Source of the DNA: Symbiodinium natans
Lineage: Eukaryota > Sar > Dinophyceae > Suessiales > Symbiodiniaceae
DNA: 64,000 bases
NCBI GenBank assembly: GCA_905221605.1
Contig: CAJNDS010000347.1
Span: 401,001-465,000 of the forward strand
Direction of reading: 5' to 3'
The position numbers were made by a program, and so were the translations under genes. This document shows, in pieces, positions 59,101-64,000 of this stretch. The notes under the pieces are model-generated. The model was not told where the DNA came from and ran no database searches. It was given only the letters and a program-made list of their open reading frames with translations. Each line of letters starts with the position of its first letter. The first letter of the stretch is position 1.

Positions 59101-59401
59101 TTAAGTTGGATAATGGCTGCAGTGCCTGTTTTTTGGCTACTTGCAGCCAACAAAACATGAAAATGGGTTTGTGTTATACTGGGAGGTGTTGGGATCAGGG
59201 TATGCTTCGCGCGTACGCTTGGGGGTACGTTACGGGGTATGTTTCGCGGGTGTGCAACCCGTGTGCCCTTCTTAAACCTGGGCCCCCAAAAAACACAAGC
59301 CCAAACAGGAGGAAACTAGCTAGTCGACTAGTTCTCTCCACTTAGGTTCAAAGACCTGGACGAGAGCTCTCTCGTCCAGGCAGGCTCTCCTGGCTCTCTG
59401 G

Positions 59402-59611
59402 ATGCTGATTGCAGCCTGCGTTGCCACAGCAGCCGGAATCGGGACATGCTGGGCCTTGGAGCTTTGGCAATCAAGGCGTCAATTAGCATGTGGAGCTTGG
59501 GGCTTCTGGCAAGGCCTCCTGGTTGTGCAGCTGTTTCTATTGCAGCGAGAAAAGCCCACAGAACGAACGATCCTCGACCTCATGACCTCGCAATTGCTCG
59601 GCGACACATAA
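59402..59611 (+). CDS. Small plus-strand open frame, doubtful
   Basis: 69 codons from ATG: LIAACVATAAGIGTCWALEL, then WQSRRQLACGAWGFWQGLLV and a charged tail. It could encode a short membrane peptide. No homology recognised, and an overlapping frame is also open. Confidence 0.2.
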   Translation: MLIAACVATAAGIGTCWALELWQSRRQLACGAWGFWQGLLVVQLFLLQREKPTERTILDLMTSQLLGDT

Positions 59612-60590
59612 TTGAACAATTTCTTCAGTCACCGAAAGACACAGGGAGCAGATACATGAAGGTGGGCCGGTCAGACGCCTGCCTACTTCTGAGGGCAGAG
59701 CCGAGAAGAAACTAGAGAACCCTTTCCACTTGAAAGATTTCGAACTTGTGAACAGATCTGAACACCCAAACCACTCGTGCGTACCGACACCGAAAACGAA
59801 AGAAGATGCAGCTTTATTTACATTCGTATGGAGATTTCACATCTATTCATGTATGTGTTTCCCCCCCCCCCCCCCCACGTTTGGCTCAGTTCTGCTCCTT
59901 TCTGTTGTTTGCTGGTCCTGCATTTTCTACGGGAACTGTGCTGTCATATCTTAACATAACAAGCGTTCAGGGCAGTTTAGAGTTCAAGGGGTAAGCCAGA
60001 AGTGTGACGATGTTAAATTTTGTTAAAGAGACTGGACAAATGATTTTGCCCTTGTAGCCTGTCCTGGGAAGGTCTCGAGCTCAACAATTGGCTAACCGAA
60101 GCTCGACAAGCGTGACTTTAATATGGGCGGCTTCTATGAACCGCTCCCCACCCTCTGCCCACATGCCCAAACCCCCACACCCCGCTGCCCTCGCCCTCCC
60201 CCCCGCCCCCCCATGCCCTTCCTGCCCCGCCCCAGTCTCAATTGAAATAATTTCGTTGATCTGTGAAATGCTCTGAATTTCATTTTCGCAAGTGCCGGGG
60301 CCGTTCGAGCGAAACTCGTTTTACACCTTGTGCTGCACATGTGGCCGCGAGTCACCGGCCCGCTGTGGACAGCGGGAGGAGGAGCAAACACAAGCCGTGT
60401 CTTCTTCCACAATCCAGCCTCAAGATCGCGCGGGGTCATCTACGCTGTCTGCTGAATGGTCAGATATCAGTGGGGATGATGATGGTCTCCATCTCATCTC
60501 CAGGAGGAATCTGCACTGGATCATAAGTCTTCAAAAGACAGTGATCAGGAGATATCGTAGGAATGTTATGCTATCGGTGTACTGATATGC
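59612..60590. other. No gene called; poly-C tract
   Basis: Holds a run of about 15 C near 59860-59876 and a C-rich stretch at 60150-60230. A plus-strand frame at 60292-60582 (TLSAEWSDISGDDDGLHLIS) precedes the PABP-like fragment and might be related, but no family is recognisable. Confidence 0.35.
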
Positions 60591-60593
60591 TCC

Positions 60594-60689
60594 AGGCTTT
60601 CGAAGGTGTACCCTGACATGGCTCCCAAGCTGGCTGGGATGATCTTGGAACTGGAAATGGATGAGTTAAGATCATTAAGGGAAGACTGA
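60594..60689 (+). pseudogene. PABP C-terminal (MLLE)-like fragment
   Basis: The frame reads KVYPDMAPKLAGMILELEMD then ELRSLRED and stops at TGA. This resembles the C-terminal peptide-binding domain of poly(A)-binding proteins, whose core is (Y/F)P-x-x-x-x-LAGKITGM(L/M)LEMDNxELLxLL. The family's L-G-E-x-L lead-in is not in frame just upstream and the domain's last helix is missing, so it looks like a decayed or retroposed fragment. It could also be one exon of an unrecognised gene. Confidence 0.5.
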
Positions 60690-61576
60690 TGTCAGCTAGC
60701 CCATTCCGCCATGATGCAAGGGAAGCAGCCTCCACTCCTGGAGATAGCACACTGGCGCAATTGCGTCTGGGAAAGAGCATGTTGGAGCAATCGCAGGCAG
60801 GTGACATCCCTCAGCGGACATCGCCAGATGGAGACAACACGTCGTCGCAGCTCCAAGCTGGTCTTGAAAAACACGTGTCCCATTTGGTCTTTCGAGCGCA
60901 TACCTCAGATGAGGATAGTGCGTTAGTGGATTCAGACTCCTCTTCGCGTCACGGTTTTATGGGCGCGGGTAGTGATCAGGGGCGGTTCGGACATGTTCAC
61001 GACCCATAATAGAAAGAAATTACGCAGCCACATCACTGCCCACTGCACCCACTTTTGTGGAGACGGCATAGCAGGGGTGCGCACGGTGGAGGCAAGGTAA
61101 GGTACTGGAATCAAGCCAAGCATTTTCGCACAGTGGACCGTCAGAAGGTGTATCTGACTGGTTATCCGCCACCTCATTCTGCTCAATCGGCTAAGACGCC
61201 GACGCGTTGGCGCTACGCCCCCGTCTGCAGCAGGTCTCGGGTTTCAGGGGCCAGGATTCGTCATCCGCATGGGTCAGCCAATCGCACAGGTGCACAGGCG
61301 GTGGATTCTGATGTTCAGCGGTTGTGGCCAAGCCTGTCGGGCGAGATGAAGCCTAGGCGCCGAGCTGTTGAACTAAGGCAGTGTCGCGGGGGGTTTTTCT
61401 TTTCCGTGGAGCCAGTGGGCAGATGCGATGAAGACGTAGGGGGTTGGTGGGAGAATCTTGCATCCGAGAGTCGTTGTCCAGGTGGGTCAACAGGTGGTAG
61501 CGTGGCCGCGTCTCCTTCGGAAAGCTCACAAACCTTCGAGCCGCGATGCGCTGCTCGTGTCATGTGGCATCTATGA
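60690..61576 (+). CDS. Two plus-strand open frames of unknown nature
   Basis: Frame 60689-61009 is Ser/Asp-rich (HTSDEDSALVDSDSSSRHGF). Frame 61055-61576 is 173 codons, Arg/Ser-rich, with VEPVGRCDEDVGGWWENLAS. Neither resembles a family I know; they may be remnants of a mobile element or a retroposed gene. Confidence 0.2.
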
Positions 61577-61682
61577 TTCTACGATCGCATTAGCAGAGGG
61601 CAGAGCTCACATAGCCTCATGCACGACACGCTGCCCGTGTCATATTTAATGGCATTTATTGTCGCAATAGTGGTCTAATCGC

Positions 61683-62035
61683 CTAAGTGTCGTTGATCTT
61701 CACGCGTGTGGGTTGTGCTCCCAAACAGGGGAAGTGATCGAGCCAATGCCGCTGATCCTTGTGCGTCTGGGTTGCGCTCCCAAACGGGGCAAAGTGATCA
61801 TGCGTGGGCTGCGCTCCCAGATGGGGCAAACCGATCGAGCCAATGTCGTTGATCCTTGCGCATGTAGGTTGCGCTCTCGAACGGGGCAAAGTGATCGACC
61901 CAGTGTCGTTGATCTTCATGCGTGCGGGATGCTATGGAACAGATGAGCCAACGTCGCTGATCTTCATGCGTGCGGGGTACACAAACGAGGCGAAAGCAAT
62001 CGAGCCAATGTCGTTCATCCTGAAGCGTGAGAGTT
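61683..62035. repeat. ~60-bp degenerate tandem repeat, about six units
   Basis: Units carry GTCGTTGATC(C/T)T(C/T), a GCGTG(T/C)GGGTTG-like stretch, CGCTC(C/T)CAAACGGGGCAAAG and TGATCGAGCCAATG. A larger related pair (CTGC(T/C)CGTGTCAT... with GGCATTTAT) flanks it at about 61550-61680 and 62040-62110. Confidence 0.85.
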
Positions 62036-62179
62036 GCGCACTGCTGCTCGGGTCGTGTTTTCTTACGTTTATGGTCACAACTGTAGTCAATTTGATAAAC
62101 CAATGGCATCTTTTCCGTTAACTCGGATTTTTGTGGTGACTATGGCGTCAATCACCTCACACGCGAAATATTAGACTGG

Positions 62180-62460
62180 GTGTACAAGCACGTAGAAGGC
62201 CGTGTGTGCAACTTCAAGGTCGCGGCGCATTCGAGTACAGAGCACGAGTCTCCTGTCGATGAGTTTCAGGAAAAGGGAAATTGCAAGCACGGGGAAGATT
62301 GTGGGTTTTCACACGTCGATGAAGAGCAGGCCAGAAGGATTCGAGGTCCTTGCAAGTACTGGCAGGGAACTGGGGGCTGTTCAAAGGGTCGGCTTGTCTC
62401 TGTCTTCATGAGGGAAGGCGTGAAACTTGGACAAATCTTCTGGACTTGCGGCGCCCACAT
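62180..62460 (+). pseudogene. Degraded CCCH zinc-finger fragment
   Basis: The frame contains EFQEKGNCKHGEDCGFSH, a C-x5-C-x3-H finger; the first Cys expected nine residues before the GNC cysteine is Val. A second finger starts CKYWQGTGGCSKG in the same frame, but its remaining Cys and His (CLCLH) are in another frame, so a small insertion or deletion has broken it. CCCH fingers bind RNA; this copy is unlikely to fold properly. Upstream, VYKHVEGRVCNF is open and may belong to the parent gene. No introns are visible, which suits a retroposed copy. Confidence 0.65.
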
Positions 62461-62699
62461 GAGGAGTTTCCAAAGCCAGGGGTGCAGTGCAAAGCGCGTG
62501 GCACAAGGCTGGTTGTGTGGTTTGTTGGGGCTGGGTTTCGGCTTCTGGCTGGGTCTGAGTAGAGGTCCAGGATTTTTTTGGTTCGTACCGGGTTCGCACC
62601 TCGACGTGCCTAAAGCATCTCCTAAGTTGAAAACGCCAAGGCCTCCGGGGTCTCAGGCGAGACCGTGCACAGGTTGCACAGGGACGTGAGGCCGAGAAG

Positions 62700-63500
62700 C
62701 CAGTCCTGCATGCCGTGACACACAAAACATGCACAGCAATGAGCCCATAAAGTCCTCTGTCTGGGGCCTGGCTCATCGCAAGGAGGGGCCAGGAGAGCAA
62801 GCACGACCTGGGAAATATGACTCTCATGTGTGACTGTGTAATTTACTCTTGCCCCATCTGCTACACTGACACTTTCAGCCTGAGCTCGCTACGCCTGCTC
62901 GTGAGTGATCGAAAATTTGGAATGTTCTATCAGCTTTGACTCTGCTGAGCCGGCAAGTTTTGCGTCTTTCGGTCAACAAGCATATAGTAAGCAGAGGAAC
63001 GCATCTGCTTCACAAGCTTGGGGGATGGGGCAGAACTTTCTCCGACACGTGAGGCGGGAATCGAGGGGATGAGGACAGTGGGCTCCCACAATCCAGCTTA
63101 GCCGCGCCTACGTCCTGGCCCAGCTATCCTCTCAACAGGTCACCCCTCACGTGACCCTGCGAAACGTAAACGAAACCTCCACTTCACTCGTAAATGAACT
63201 GCAGGACCTCTTCTGCTTCTATTGGGCCTGAGGGAGGACGTCTCTCTCTCTCTCTCTCTCTCGCTCCGATCTCTCGCACCTGGTTGGCCGCGCTCGAAGC
63301 AGTGGTTCCCTGACCGCCGGCGAGGTGCCTCGTGCGAGGGAGGACTCAGGGCCGGCAGTATGGTTGTTTGCTGTGTTTACCTCAGTTTGGTCAGTTTAGT
63401 CCTCCAACTCTTCAGTCTAAGATTCACAGATGGTCGCCTGAATGCTGCCTTTGCAAGGAGACTTGTTGTCTTGTCTTCGCATTTGAAGTTCGTCAGGGCT
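62700..63500. other. No gene called; (CT)n at 63239-63264
   Basis: No convincing exon. A short CT dinucleotide run lies near the right end. Confidence 0.4.
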
Positions 63501-63503
63501 GTG

Positions 63504-63960
63504 CTAAGCTCCACATGTTCTGTGCATTTGCCGGGCCCGTTGCTGCACCAAGGGGAGCAGTTGCTGCAAGGGCATCGACCTCTCACGAAGCAGGCTGAAC
63601 AGCGTCGGCAAAGATCGTTGGCTTGGGGCTGCCGCTGCAAGAGCAGCCATGTTTGTTGCTGGCCTCTGGCTCCAGCAAGGGCCTCAGAGAGAACATCTCA
63701 CCATCTTCTCCTCTCTTCTGCATCTTCCTTTAACATTTCCTCATTTTCGTTTTGTTTTTTTTTTTTTTTCTGTCTTTAAAGGGCGATGCTTTGTTTGAAT
63801 GCTCTTTGTGCAGTGCTGCAATGCGTTGGGTGCCCGGCTCCAAGCCCTCCGCCGCGGCTGCCTCGGCCTTCGGCTCCGACTCCAAAGCTGCCGCCGGCTT
63901 CGTTTCCAGTGGCCCGAACAGGCGCCGGCACATCTGGGCCTCAATTTGTGGTGTGTGTAG
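63504..63960 (-). CDS. Unidentified minus-strand gene, 3' part (cut by window edge)
   Basis: An upstream exon of about 63785-63930 reads CRRLFGPLETKPAAALESEP, KAEAAAAEGLEPGTQRIAAL and HKEHSNK, ending at a GC donor. A downstream exon at 63504 to at least 63650 reads AALAAAAPSQRSLPTLFSLL, RERSMPLQQLLPLVQQRARQ and MHRTCGA, stop TAG. Between them is a T-rich stretch near 63751-63770, as expected before an acceptor. Phase between the two is not proven. Family unknown; the 5' end lies beyond the window. Confidence 0.4.
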
Positions 63961-64000
63961 TCAGAAGATTCAACCCTCCCTTTTGCGCAATGCTTCGCCA

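Overview
The window looks like nuclear DNA of a dinoflagellate. Most introns begin with GC or GA rather than GT, while acceptors are almost always AG followed by G. Nearly all recognisable genes lie on the minus strand in one direction, small genes occur in tandem, and telomere-type TTTAGGG repeats occur internally. No rRNA, tRNA, CRISPR or bacterial-type operon was seen. Exon models come from reading frame, phase and, in the array, comparison of paralogues; none has transcript support. Most long open frames are artefacts of repeats or of conserved non-coding DNA.

Layout. 0.3-1.7 kb: exons of unidentified minus-strand gene(s). 1.9-7.45 kb: a 5.5-kb minisatellite of 52- and 60-bp units. 7.69-7.90 kb: a small element with inverted ends and target duplication whose interior is telomere repeat. 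8.2-9.5 kb: exons of an unidentified minus-strand gene. 10.8-17.3 kb: a split zinc-free quinone-oxidoreductase-type gene; its 3.7-kb intron holds a complete histidine-phosphatase (RHG) gene on the same strand. 17.3-19.8 kb: repeats and unresolved DNA.

19.8-57.45 kb is the main content: eleven tandem minus-strand copies of one eight-exon gene for a ~119-residue, 13-cysteine protein with repeated C-x-C motifs that I cannot assign to a known family. Every copy keeps all eight exons open. Copies 2-9 encode the same predicted protein and repeat every 2.8-3.2 kb; copies 1, 10 and 11 are diverged. Copy 11 has a 5.9-kb intron filled with a poly-G tract, a 1.2-kb AT-only island, inverted repeats and a hairpin-forming repeat family.

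Beyond 59 kb recognisable matter switches to the plus strand and looks degraded (PABP C-terminal-like domain, CCCH zinc finger), with a ~60-bp tandem repeat; a minus-strand coding fragment resumes at the right edge.
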